Assembly (NCBI GenBank): GCA_036339975.1
Contig: JAYYZV010000152.1
Coordinates: forward strand, 1-17,513
From: UBA830 sp036339975
Lineage (GTDB): Bacteria; Pseudomonadota; Alphaproteobacteria; MPNO01; UBA830
DNA: 17,513 nucleotides
Reading direction: 5' to 3'
Under the pieces are notes generated by a model. The model did no database searches, was not told the origin of the DNA, and saw only the letters and a list, made by a program, of their open reading frames with translations. Shown here piece by piece: positions 8,594 through 15,501 of this stretch. A program made the translations under genes and the position numbers. The stretch's first letter is position 1, and every line of letters begins with the position of its first letter.

Positions 8594-9799
8594 ATGACCG
8601 GTGACCGTGAAGTTCCACTTGTATGGATCATTGCAGGAGAACCGTCCGGCGACTTCCTGGGCGCTCGGCTGATTGCGTCGTTGCGGGAGCGAACGAACGG
8701 GAATATTCGGATCGACGGTGTTGGTGGCGAAGAGATGGGGAATGAAGGCCTCACTAGCCTTTTTCCAATTTCCGACATTGCGGTCATGGGGCTCATCGAG
8801 ATTATTCCAAGGTTGCCGCTGATTAAGCGGCGTATGCGAGAAACTGTATCGCGTATCCGCGCTGACAAGCCCGATATCGTGATCTCTATCGACGCGCCTG
8901 GTTTCTGCTACGATATATGGAAGGGCTTGGGCGATAGTGGAATACCCATCGTACATTATGTTGCTCCTACAGTTTGGGCATGGCGTCCGGGCCGGGCGAA
9001 AAAATTTGCTGCAGAACTCGATCATCTATTGGCATTAATGCCTTTTGAGCCACCGTTTTTTGAAAAGGAAGGACTTGATACCACGTTTGTTGGACATCCT
9101 GTCTTGGAAGCAACTGCCGGACAGGGGAAAGGCACGGCGTTTAGGGCGGATAAGCTAATCGGCGAAGAGCTGAATGTGGTGACCGTGCTGGCCGGCAGCC
9201 GACGTGGGGAAATACGCAAAATGCTGCCGGTTTTCCGATTAGCGTCGCGTCAGATTACTGATCGTTACCCCGAAACGGTTTACGTGTTCCCAACCATTTC
9301 TTACCTGAAGGATAATGTTGTTCGGGAAACTGCCGGATGGCCGGGAAGAGTGATTATAGTGGACACGGCGGAGGAGAAATATAATGCGTTTGCGGCGTCC
9401 AATGCGGCTATGGCGGCCTCGGGGACCGTTTCCTTGGAGTTGGCGATGGCGGGGGTGCCACATGTGGTGGCATACCGCATGAATGCTCTTACGGTCTTAA
9501 TTGTGAAAATGTTACATGGTGTAAATCAGAAGTATGCGAACTTGCTGAATATCCTTCTAGACCAGGAGGTGGTGCCGGAGTTCATCCAGGAAAATTGTTC
9601 GCCGGATCTGATTGCGGACAGCGTCGGGGAGCTGATCGGTGGTGGAGATGTTTTGGAGCGGCAGAAAGCGCTGATAAAAGAGGCCTTGGAGAGGTTGAGG
9701 CCATCTAGTGGAACCCCGAGCGCAGCCGCGTCGGGCGTTGTATTGTCGATCTTAAACGCTCATAAAAACAGGGAGGCAAGCTCTTATGACCACGGTTAA
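8594..9799 (+). CDS. lpxB: Lipid-A-disaccharide synthase LpxB
   Basis: LpxB condenses UDP-2,3-diacylglucosamine with lipid X to make the lipid A disaccharide. It is a GT-B-fold (family GT19) peripheral membrane enzyme. The frame is open far upstream, across lpxI, but homology begins at WIIAGEPSGDFLGARL. The ATG at 8594 has GAAGAG 7 nt upstream and gives 401 residues. Motifs in order are AGEPSGD at 14-20, SIDAPGF at 98-104, YVAPTVWAWRPGR at 122-134, LAGSRRGEI at 199-207, ASGTVSLELA at 275-284 and PEFIQ at 328-332. All belong to the LpxB family. The C-terminal end (about 365-401) is a low-conservation tail, partly set by the overlap with the next gene. The last 14 nt overlap the glyoxalase gene in another frame. 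Confidence 0.97.
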   Translation: MTGDREVPLVWIIAGEPSGDFLGARLIASLRERTNGNIRIDGVGGEEMGNEGLTSLFPISDIAVMGLIEIIPRLPLIKRRMRETVSRIRADKPDIVISIDAPGFCYDIWKGLGDSGIPIVHYVAPTVWAWRPGRAKKFAAELDHLLALMPFEPPFFEKEGLDTTFVGHPVLEATAGQGKGTAFRADKLIGEELNVVTVLAGSRRGEIRKMLPVFRLASRQITDRYPETVYVFPTISYLKDNVVRETAGWPGRVIIVDTAEEKYNAFAASNAAMAASGTVSLELAMAGVPHVVAYRMNALTVLIVKMLHGVNQKYANLLNILLDQEVVPEFIQENCSPDLIADSVGELIGGGDVLERQKALIKEALERLRPSSGTPSAAASGVVLSILNAHKNREASSYDHG

Positions 9800-10193
9800 C
9801 AATAGTTTTCGGTTTCTGCACACGATGATACGGGTAAAAGATGCAGAGAGGTCGATAGATTTCTACCGTAGGCACTTGGGAATGAAAGTTTTGCGTAACA
9901 AGGATTTTCCAGAGGGCAAATTCACCAACATTTTTTTGGGCTATGGTGCCGAAAGTGAGAATACCGTCCTTGAACTAACCCATAACTGGGATCAACAAGA
10001 GGCCTATACCCACGGCTCGGGATTCGGTCACCTTGCCGTTGGCGTAACAGATATCTATGCGGTTTGCGAGAAAATGGAAAAGGAAGGGGTGAAAATCCCG
10101 CGCCGACCGGGGCCAATGAAACACGGTACGACGGTTATAGCTTTCATCGAGGATCCCGACGGCTATAAAATTGAGCTGATAGATAGATCCTGA
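9786..10193 (+). CDS. gloA: Lactoylglutathione lyase (glyoxalase I)
   Basis: Glyoxalase I converts the hemithioacetal of methylglyoxal and glutathione to S-lactoylglutathione, detoxifying methylglyoxal in the cytosol. The 135-residue protein belongs to the VOC fold, with two beta-alpha-beta-beta-beta modules. All four metal ligands are in place: His12 in FLHTMIRVKD, Glu63 in VLELTHN, His82 in FGHLAVGV and Glu130 in YKIELID. They match His5, Glu56, His74 and Glu122 of the nickel-type E. coli enzyme. The short length without large insertions also fits the bacterial Ni/Co class. The ATG at 9786 has a strong GGGAGG site 9 nt upstream and lies inside the end of lpxB (14-nt overlap). It is therefore likely co-transcribed as the last gene of the envelope operon, although its function is unrelated to lipid A. 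Confidence 0.93.
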   Translation: MTTVNNSFRFLHTMIRVKDAERSIDFYRRHLGMKVLRNKDFPEGKFTNIFLGYGAESENTVLELTHNWDQQEAYTHGSGFGHLAVGVTDIYAVCEKMEKEGVKIPRRPGPMKHGTTVIAFIEDPDGYKIELIDRS

Positions 10194-10214
10194 GTTTGGT
10201 ACGGGGACTTTAAT

Positions 10215-10240
10215 AAAAACCTGCTAGAGTCAGTGTTTTT
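10215..10240. terminator. Candidate bidirectional terminator between gloA and gltA
   Basis: An AT-rich hairpin lies in the 50-bp gap between the convergent gloA and gltA genes. AAAAAC plus CTG (10215-10223) pairs with CAG plus GTTTTT (10231-10240). A single unpaired T at 10234 is bulged, and the loop is 7 nt. Read from either strand, the 3' arm ends in a run of five or six T. The stem has few GC pairs, so this is a weak-looking terminator. Its position at a convergent junction is what makes it likely. Confidence 0.5.
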
Positions 10241-10243
10241 TAA

Positions 10244-11563
10244 TCAACGCTTATCAAGCGCGACATAACTACGCTCAGCCTCGCCGATATATAGCTGTCG
10301 TGGTCTCCCAATCTTCTGGCCCGGATCTTGTATCATTTCGTTCCACTGGGATACCCAGCCGACAGTGCGCGCGACGGCGAATAATACGGTAAACATTGCT
10401 TCCGGAATGCCGATCGCCTTGAAGATGATTCCGGAGTAGAAATCTACGTTCGGATAGAGCTTGCGCTCTACGAAATATTCGTCCTCCAAGGCTATCCTTT
10501 CGAGTTCCATGGCGAGTTCTAGCAGAGGTTCATCTTTGACACCGAGCTCTTCGAGTACTTCGTGGCAGGTTTCGCGCATCAGCGTTGCACGTGGGTCGAA
10601 GTTTTTGTACACGCGGTGGCCAAAGCCCATCAGTCGGAATGGGTCATCTTTGTCTTTAGCTTTCTTCACGTAATCGGGAATGTTTTTCACATCTCCAATT
10701 TCGTTAAGCATTTTCAGAACCGCCTCGTTCGCGCCGCCATGGGCAGGACCCCAGAGGCTAGCTATACCAGCTGCAATACAGGCAAATGGATTGGCGCCTG
10801 ATGATCCCGCAAGGCGCACCGTTGATGTTGAAGCATTCTGCTCGTGATCGGCGTGGAGGGTGAGGATCCGATCCATTGCGCGTTCGATGGTGGGGCTAAC
10901 ATGGTATTCCTCACAAGGGGTTGCAAACATCATTTGGATGAAGTCGGCTGCGTAGGAAAGATCATTGCGTGGATACATAAACGGTTGGCCGAGCGCGTAC
11001 TTGTAGGCCCAGGCTGCGATGGTCGGCATCTTAGCGATCAAACGGTATGACGCGATTTCGCGCTGGCGCGGATCCGAAATATCGGTGGAGTCGTGATAGA
11101 AGGCTGCCAAACCACCGACAACGCCGCACATTATGGCCATCGGATGAGCGTCGCGGCGGAAGCCATCGTAAAATTTATGAAGCTGTTCATGAACCATCGT
11201 GTGATAGGTGATATCATGCACAAAATGGTCTTTCTGATCCCGGTCGGGCAATTCGCCTTTCAGCAATAAGTAGGAAACCTCCGGGAAATCGCAATTTTTT
11301 GCGAGGTCTTCAATCCTGTACCCCCGATAAAGAAGAACGCCCTGGTCACCGTCGATATAGGTTATTCTGGAATCGCAGCTGCCTGTTGCCATAAAGCCGG
11401 GGTCGAATGTGAAATAATCGAGTTCTGCGTAAAGCTTACGGATATCTATGACCTTGGGTCCAACTGTCCCTTCCAGAAGCGGCATATTCAACTCTTTGCC
11501 CGTCGAATGGTCTATCAGTGTCACACTATCTTTCGGGGCGTTGCTGCCAGCATCCTGACTCAT
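10244..11563 (-). CDS. gltA: Citrate synthase, type II
   Basis: GltA condenses acetyl-CoA and oxaloacetate to citrate, the entry step of the TCA cycle. The 439-residue length and the long N-terminal beta-rich domain (about 1-60) fit the Gram-negative type II hexameric enzyme. The catalytic triad residues are visible: His275 in GPAHGGANE, His316 in MGFGHRVYKNFDPRA and Asp374 in NVDFYSG. These correspond to His264, His305 and Asp362 of E. coli. The ATG at 11563 has AAGGGA about 9 nt upstream on the minus strand. The gene lies 125 nt downstream of gltX, on the same strand. A promoter-like pair in that gap suggests that gltA can be transcribed on its own. It is convergent with the envelope operon. 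Confidence 0.98.
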   Translation of the reverse strand: MSQDAGSNAPKDSVTLIDHSTGKELNMPLLEGTVGPKVIDIRKLYAELDYFTFDPGFMATGSCDSRITYIDGDQGVLLYRGYRIEDLAKNCDFPEVSYLLLKGELPDRDQKDHFVHDITYHTMVHEQLHKFYDGFRRDAHPMAIMCGVVGGLAAFYHDSTDISDPRQREIASYRLIAKMPTIAAWAYKYALGQPFMYPRNDLSYAADFIQMMFATPCEEYHVSPTIERAMDRILTLHADHEQNASTSTVRLAGSSGANPFACIAAGIASLWGPAHGGANEAVLKMLNEIGDVKNIPDYVKKAKDKDDPFRLMGFGHRVYKNFDPRATLMRETCHEVLEELGVKDEPLLELAMELERIALEDEYFVERKLYPNVDFYSGIIFKAIGIPEAMFTVLFAVARTVGWVSQWNEMIQDPGQKIGRPRQLYIGEAERSYVALDKR

Positions 11564-11638
11564 GTCGGTGAATCCCTTTTGGTCATCCTGAGGTGTTGCT
11601 CGGCTGTGCGGCCAAGGGCATTGCCGATTTGTGACGCG

Positions 11639-11667
11639 AAAATAGCTGTTTTGGTTTGTTTAATCAA
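11639..11667 (-). promoter_or_regulatory. Candidate gltA promoter
   Basis: On the minus strand, a -35-like TTGATT (11662-11667) is followed after exactly 17 nt by a -10-like TATTTT (11639-11644). Each hexamer matches the sigma-70 consensus at four of six positions. The -10 lies about 75 nt before the gltA ATG. No other pair of this quality was noticed in the gltX-gltA gap. The call rests on sequence similarity only. Confidence 0.35.
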
Positions 11668-11688
11668 ATGCTGCACCGCACAATACGG

Positions 11689-13095
11689 CTACGGAGGTGC
11701 AATCGCATCTTCGATACGGCCAATAGTCTCCTCTTTGCCAAGCACGGCGGCGATTTCGAATATTCCGGGTGATACAGTTGTGCCAGTTAGCGCAATTCGA
11801 AGGGGTTGCGCGATTTCGCCGAGCTTTTCGCCAGTATCTTCGATGTGCGATTTAACCAGTTTTTCCAGAACGTCTTGTGTCCAGTCGTCCACTGCCGCGA
11901 ACTTGGGCAATAAACTGGAGAGACGGGAGCGGCTGGCATAGTCAAAGTTTCTTGTGGCTTTTTCAGAGTAATCTAGCGGTCTAGAAACGCAATAAAATAA
12001 TGAATTATCAATAAGTTCGGAAACTTTTTGAGCGCGTTGTTTTAACGAATTCATTCCTTCCGAGAGACGCCTCCTTGTTTCGTCGTTAAGCGGTTTCCCG
12101 GTCCTCTTTTCAATGTCCGGAGCTATGAGATTTAGGAGTCTTTCGTTGGGACTTGCATCAATATATTTGGCGTTCAGATTGGTCAGCTTGTCGAAATCTA
12201 TTCTGGAGGCTCCTTTATTGACATCAGCGATTTCAAACCAAGAGGACGCTTCGTCCATGGAGAAGAATTCGTCGTCCCCGTGACTCCACCCAAGTCGGCA
12301 TAGGTAGTTTAACATCGCTTCCGGCAGGTATCCCATTTCCCGATACGCTTCAATTCCTAGGGCGCCGTGACGTTTGGACAGCTTTGTTCCATCGGGGCCG
12401 TGGATAAGCGGGATATGGGCAAATATCGGCGGTTGCCAATCCATCGCCTGAAATATTTGGGTCTGCCGGAAAGCATTGGTTAGATGATCATCACCCCGTA
12501 TGGCATGCGTCACTCTCATGTCATAATCGTCCACGACGACGGATAGCATGTAGGTGGGTGTTCCGTCCGCGCGCAGCATGATTAGGTCGTCCAAATCGCT
12601 GTTGTCTATGGTCACCGTGCCTTGGACGGCGTCTTTTATGATCGTTTTTCCCGACCGCGGGGCACGGAAACGGACGACCGGCTCGATACCTTCAGGTGCA
12701 TCCGCCGGATCGCGGTCGCGCCACGTCCCGTCGTAACGCACCGACCTCTTCTCTGTCTTCGCTTTTTGACGCATCTCTGCCAGTTCTTCCGGTGTGCAAT
12801 AGCAGCGGTACGCATGGCCGTGTTCCAATAGTTGCGCTGCTACTTCTGCATGTCGTTCGCGCCGGGAAAATTGGTAGACAGGTGTTTCGTCGGGGCTCAG
12901 GCCCAACCACTCTAGGCCGTCTAAAATGGCATTGATGGCTTCTGGGGTGGATCTTTTGCGGTCGGTGTCCTCAATTCTTAGGAGATATTTGCCACCGGTA
13001 TGGCGTGCGTACAGCCAGTTAAAAAGGGCGGTGCGGGCGCCGCCGAGGTGCAGAAAACCCGTAGGAGACGGTGCAAAACGTGTAACGACGCTCAT
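11689..13095 (-). CDS. gltX: Glutamyl-tRNA synthetase
   Basis: A class Ic aminoacyl-tRNA synthetase that charges tRNA with glutamate; in alphaproteobacteria one such enzyme often also supplies Glu-tRNAGln for the amidotransferase route. The 468-residue product has FAPSPTGFLHLGG at residues 7-19, the HIGH motif as HLGG. IEDTDRKRS is at 41-49, IRGDDHLTN at 199-207, and the KMSKS loop appears as KLSKR at 238-242. The anticodon-binding domain fills the C-terminal third. Three zinc-site positions of E. coli GltX are kept (Cys98, Cys100, Tyr121), but the fourth, Cys125, is Trp. I chose the ATG at 13095 because homology starts immediately after it and AAGGG lies about 11 nt upstream. An upstream in-frame GTG at 13146 would add 17 unconserved residues. 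gltA follows on the same strand. Confidence 0.97.
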   Translation of the reverse strand: MSVVTRFAPSPTGFLHLGGARTALFNWLYARHTGGKYLLRIEDTDRKRSTPEAINAILDGLEWLGLSPDETPVYQFSRRERHAEVAAQLLEHGHAYRCYCTPEELAEMRQKAKTEKRSVRYDGTWRDRDPADAPEGIEPVVRFRAPRSGKTIIKDAVQGTVTIDNSDLDDLIMLRADGTPTYMLSVVVDDYDMRVTHAIRGDDHLTNAFRQTQIFQAMDWQPPIFAHIPLIHGPDGTKLSKRHGALGIEAYREMGYLPEAMLNYLCRLGWSHGDDEFFSMDEASSWFEIADVNKGASRIDFDKLTNLNAKYIDASPNERLLNLIAPDIEKRTGKPLNDETRRRLSEGMNSLKQRAQKVSELIDNSLFYCVSRPLDYSEKATRNFDYASRSRLSSLLPKFAAVDDWTQDVLEKLVKSHIEDTGEKLGEIAQPLRIALTGTTVSPGIFEIAAVLGKEETIGRIEDAIAPP

Positions 13096-13197
13096 GGAGC
13101 TAAACCCTTGAGTCTGTGATGCGAAAAATCGGGCGCGGTGTAACACATTATTTCCGCTTCGGGTAAATTTAGAATTAGATAAAAGATAGGTGGTGCT

Positions 13198-13239
13198 ATG
13201 CCTTTTGCCGTTTCTTACGGGAAGGCTCTGGACTGGTGA
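13198..13239 (+). CDS. Possible 13-residue peptide ORF
   Basis: An ATG at 13198 is preceded at 4 nt by AGGTGG (13188-13193), one of the better ribosome-binding sites in the window. It encodes MPFAVSYGKALDW and stops with TGA three bases before an intrinsic terminator hairpin. The peptide has no recognisable family and no run of one amino acid that would mark an attenuator leader. So short an ORF can arise by chance. Only the site, the spacing and the terminator right after the stop argue for it. Confidence 0.2.
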   Translation: MPFAVSYGKALDW

Positions 13240-13242
13240 GGA

Positions 13243-13270
13243 TACTGCCGGTGGGCGGTACTTTTATTTT
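13243..13270 (+). terminator. Intrinsic terminator on the + strand
   Basis: TACTGCC (13243-13249) pairs with GGCGGTA (13254-13260) over seven base pairs, one of them a T-G wobble, around a GGTG loop. CTTTTATTTT follows at 13261-13270. This is the clearest Rho-independent terminator shape in the window. The T-run lies only on the + strand side, so it does not terminate lexA or gltX, which are both on the minus strand. Confidence 0.6.
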
Positions 13271-13463
13271 GAGCCGTGTTTTAGGGTAAGATAGCCTAGA
13301 AATTCTTTCGGCTATTTCTGGATTTAAACCCGGTATTGGTCTCTAATATTGCGTCTCGGTGCAGATGGGTGAACATCGTACTTCCCGAAGAGGGCGTTTC
13401 CATAGTTGCTGCTGTGGGCCATTAACCGGACAATTAGAATTAATATAAGTTAACCGGCTCGCA

Positions 13464-14165
13464 TCAATATTTACGGACGAGCCCTACTAGCCGCCCCTGA
13501 ATGCGGACTTGATCTGGCCCGAAAATTCGAGTTTCGTGTGCTGCATTTGCTGGTTCCAGAGCTACGGAGGCTCCGCGGCGACGAAGTCTCTTGAGCGTCG
13601 CCTCATGACCCTCAACCAGAGCAACCACGATTTCGCCGTTGTCGGCTGTATCGGTCCGGTTGATTAATACCACGTCGCCGTCGATAATACCGGCGTCGAT
13701 CATAGAGTCGCCTTCGATTTCAAGGGCGTAATGATCTCCGCGTCCTAGCAGTCCGGGGGGAACCTCAAAAGACTGGGAATTGTCTCGCAAAGCTTCGATC
13801 GGCGTACCTGCCGCAATCTTGCCGTAAAAGGGCAGCTCAACGTTAGTCGCCGCTGGCGTACTGTCATTATCATTGAGATTAGGCTGCTCAAACGAATTGT
13901 TGACAATACGGGGTTCGAAAGACCCTTTCGCTGGTGGTTCTTTAATCGTGTTTTGGGGCTTCTTTAGGACTTCTAATGCGCGAGCTTTGTGGGGTAGGCG
14001 ACGGATGAAACCGCGTTCCTCCAGAGCCGTGATAAGACGATGAATGCCCGATTTAGATTTCAGGTCTAGCGCGTCCTTCATTTCATCGTAGGACGGCGGT
14101 ATACCTTTGTTGTTGAGATGATTGTCGATGTAGGTTAGGAGTTGATGTTGTTTGCGAGTCAGCAT
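13464..14165 (-). CDS. lexA: SOS repressor LexA
   Basis: LexA represses DNA-damage genes and cleaves itself when stimulated by RecA filaments. The 233-residue protein has an N-terminal winged helix-turn-helix (about 1-65, opening MLTRKQHQLLTYIDNHL). A long linker (about 70-108) follows, as is usual in alphaproteobacteria, and then an S24-family autoprotease domain. The cleavage site is Ala119-Gly120 in GKIAAGTP. The catalytic dyad is Ser154 in EGDSM and Lys192 in ATLKRL. The ATG at 14165 has an ACGGGGA site upstream. A promoter and an SOS operator lie 60-90 nt upstream, between lexA and moeA, so autoregulation is expected. The gene follows moeA on the same strand after a 97-nt gap. Confidence 0.97.
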   Translation of the reverse strand: MLTRKQHQLLTYIDNHLNNKGIPPSYDEMKDALDLKSKSGIHRLITALEERGFIRRLPHKARALEVLKKPQNTIKEPPAKGSFEPRIVNNSFEQPNLNDNDSTPAATNVELPFYGKIAAGTPIEALRDNSQSFEVPPGLLGRGDHYALEIEGDSMIDAGIIDGDVVLINRTDTADNGEIVVALVEGHEATLKRLRRRGASVALEPANAAHETRIFGPDQVRIQGRLVGLVRKY

Positions 14166-14224
14166 GTAATTTCCCCGTAAGAACGCTAACTAAAAGTGGG
14201 AACAAAAGGTAAACATGGTAACAT

Positions 14225-14239
14225 GTTCTAGTTTGGTTC
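14225..14239 (-). promoter_or_regulatory. LexA operator (SOS box)
   Basis: The + strand reads GTTC-TAGTTTG-GTTC, and the minus strand reads GAAC-CAAACTA-GAAC followed by A. This is a perfect match to the direct-repeat operator GTTC-N7-GTTC (GAAC-N7-GAACA) described for alphaproteobacterial LexA, which differs from the E. coli palindrome. It overlaps the -10 element of the lexA promoter, so a bound repressor would block RNA polymerase. Confidence is high because site type, gene and position agree. Confidence 0.88.
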
Positions 14240-14253
14240 TCATTTGCAGTCAA
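14225..14253 (-). promoter_or_regulatory. lexA promoter
   Basis: On the minus strand, TTGACT (14248-14253) is followed by exactly 17 nt and then TAGAAC (14225-14230). The -35 matches the consensus at five of six positions and the -10 at four of six. The SOS box covers the -10. The predicted 5' leader is about 50 nt. The promoter begins 12 nt beyond the moeA stop, so lexA can be expressed apart from the trp-moa genes. Confidence 0.7.
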
Positions 14254-14265
14254 GAATCAGGCTAT

Positions 14266-15501
14266 TCAGATACTGAAGATGCTGCCTTCGAGGGGGATTA
14301 TATCGATGCTATCGCCGGCTTTTGCGGCGGGTGCGAACGGAGCACGGACGATCAATGCATCGGAGCGGGCGAAGGTTGCGAACATGGAACTGTCCTGCCT
14401 GTTGAAAGGCGTAGCGATCAAGTTGCCGTCGCGGTTTTTCTGGAGTGATGCTCGCAGATAGTCCTCTCGTTCGTCGTTTTCTTCGAGATCGGTGCCAAGT
14501 TGGGCGGACGCTAAGCGGGGCAGAACGTCGTCAAGACCCATCAAAGTTTTGAGTGCCGGTGAAAGAAAAATAATGGCACACACCAACGCCGATACTGGAT
14601 TTCCTGGCAGACCTATTAGATAGGTATTTCCGATGCGCCCAAACATCAGGGGTTTTCCTGGACGCATAGCTATCCGCCAGAAATCGACCTCGAGCCCTAA
14701 ATCACCAAGGACGCTTTGCACGAGGTCGTGATCGCCGACCGAAGCGCCGCCCGTAGTAACTAAAATATCGCTTCCCACTGCACCAGAAGCTAATGCCCGG
14801 AGGCTGTCTTCTTCGTCCGGCGCGATCCCGAGGTCGAGGGGGTCCCCCCCATGAGCTGAAATAAAAGCTGCCAGAGATAAAGCATTGGAACTGACTATCT
14901 GGTCTCGACCGAGCGGATCACCGGGCATTGCGATTTCGTCGCCGGTCGCGAGTATTGAGATACGAGGTTTCCGATGCACCATAAGCCACGGTACGTTCAT
15001 CGCTGCCGCTAGGCCTATATCGCGGGCAGTTAACGTTTTTCCGGCTTTCAGAAGCGTATCGCCGGTCGCGAAATCGAGGCTGGCCGGCCGCACGAAATTG
15101 CCCACCGAGGCATCACCATCAATAACGCGGACAGTTTCGCCAGATTGTTCTGTGTTCTCTTGAATGACGATAGTATCGGCGCCTTCCGGTACCGGTGCGC
15201 CGGTGAATATGCGGACAGCTTCTCCCGGTCCGACGACACCGCTATAGGCTTGGCCTGCCGGCGCATACCCGATCACCTTCAGCTCCGATGGCGGAGTTGC
15301 CACGTCTTCAACCCGAACGGCATACCCATCCATTGCGGAAACGGCCATGGGTGGTTGGCTGCGGCGTGAGACTAGATTTTTTGCCAGCACCCGCCCAAGC
15401 CCTTGGGAGAGAGATATCTGCTCGGCGGGCACAGGGGACAATGCATCAATGATGCGGCGTTGCGCGTCGGAGACAGGTAGAAGTTCCTTGTTTCCACTCA
15501 T
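14266..15501 (-). CDS. moeA: Molybdopterin molybdenumtransferase MoeA
   Basis: MoeA inserts molybdate into adenylylated molybdopterin, the last step of molybdenum cofactor synthesis. The 411-residue protein has the family order. SAMDGYAV is at residues 55-62 and FTGAPVPEGADTIV at 99-112. The MoCF/MogA-like domain carries TGDE at 186-189 and TTGGASVGDHD at 249-259. MRPGKP at 279-284, GLPGNPVSA at 297-305 and REDYLRA at 345-351 follow. Domain IV is C-terminal. The ATG at 15501 overlaps the moaC stop by four bases (ATGA), a typical coupled junction. moaC and moeA together cover an early and the last step of the pathway; the other Moco genes are not in the window. Confidence 0.96.
   Translation of the reverse strand: MSGNKELLPVSDAQRRIIDALSPVPAEQISLSQGLGRVLAKNLVSRRSQPPMAVSAMDGYAVRVEDVATPPSELKVIGYAPAGQAYSGVVGPGEAVRIFTGAPVPEGADTIVIQENTEQSGETVRVIDGDASVGNFVRPASLDFATGDTLLKAGKTLTARDIGLAAAMNVPWLMVHRKPRISILATGDEIAMPGDPLGRDQIVSSNALSLAAFISAHGGDPLDLGIAPDEEDSLRALASGAVGSDILVTTGGASVGDHDLVQSVLGDLGLEVDFWRIAMRPGKPLMFGRIGNTYLIGLPGNPVSALVCAIIFLSPALKTLMGLDDVLPRLASAQLGTDLEENDEREDYLRASLQKNRDGNLIATPFNRQDSSMFATFARSDALIVRAPFAPAAKAGDSIDIIPLEGSIFSI

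Larger units (their letters stand above)
13182..13270 (+). ncRNA. Candidate short structured transcript divergent from gltX
   Basis: I infer a short + strand RNA from its 3' end and structure. A hairpin (GCCTT 13200-13204 with AAGGC 13222-13226, inner CCGT 13208-13211 with ACGG 13217-13220) is followed by a 16-nt linker. A second hairpin with a U-run, listed as a terminator, comes next. A -10-like TAGAAT lies at 13170-13175, but without a recognisable -35, so the 5' end is a guess. Upstream on this strand there is only gltX antisense, so the terminator must serve a local or antisense transcript. It does not look like 6S, SRP RNA, tmRNA or RNase P to me. A 13-codon ORF with a good ribosome-binding site overlaps hairpin 1, so it could instead be a peptide-coding mRNA. 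Confidence 0.35.
13096..13463. other. 368-bp intergenic region between gltX and lexA
   Basis: The longest gene-free stretch in the window. It holds the gltX leader (minus strand) and a short + strand unit at about 13170-13270, listed separately. A second inverted repeat (ATAGCC 13291-13296 with GGCTAT 13310-13315, extended by a G-U and an A-T pair, 13-nt loop) has no T-run on either side. Two direct copies of TTAACCGG lie at 13422-13429 and 13450-13457. No frame here resembles a comEC remnant or another protein that I recognise. Confidence 0.6.

Noticed and set aside
8279..9025. A 248-codon open frame on the minus strand across the lpxI-lpxB junction
   Set aside because: It lies wholly antisense to two strongly supported genes, its translation shows no family motif, and it is low-complexity in Arg, Pro and Ser as shadow frames usually are.
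13198..13239. The 13-codon ORF as a trp-type attenuator leader peptide
   Set aside because: It has a single Trp codon at the end, and no biosynthetic gene follows on the + strand.
13289..13317. The ATAGCC/GGCTAT inverted repeat as a lexA terminator
   Set aside because: No T-run follows on the minus strand and it lies about 150 nt beyond the lexA stop.
13440..13454. A CtrA-like site, TTAA-N6-TTAAC
   Set aside because: The known CtrA consensus has a 7-nt spacer (TTAA-N7-TTAA); here it is 6, and the site lies downstream of lexA and not at a promoter. AT-rich spacer DNA gives such matches by chance.
13422..13457. Two direct copies of TTAACCGG 28 bp apart
   Set aside because: Only two 8-bp copies without a promoter next to them; not enough to call a regulatory or repeat element.
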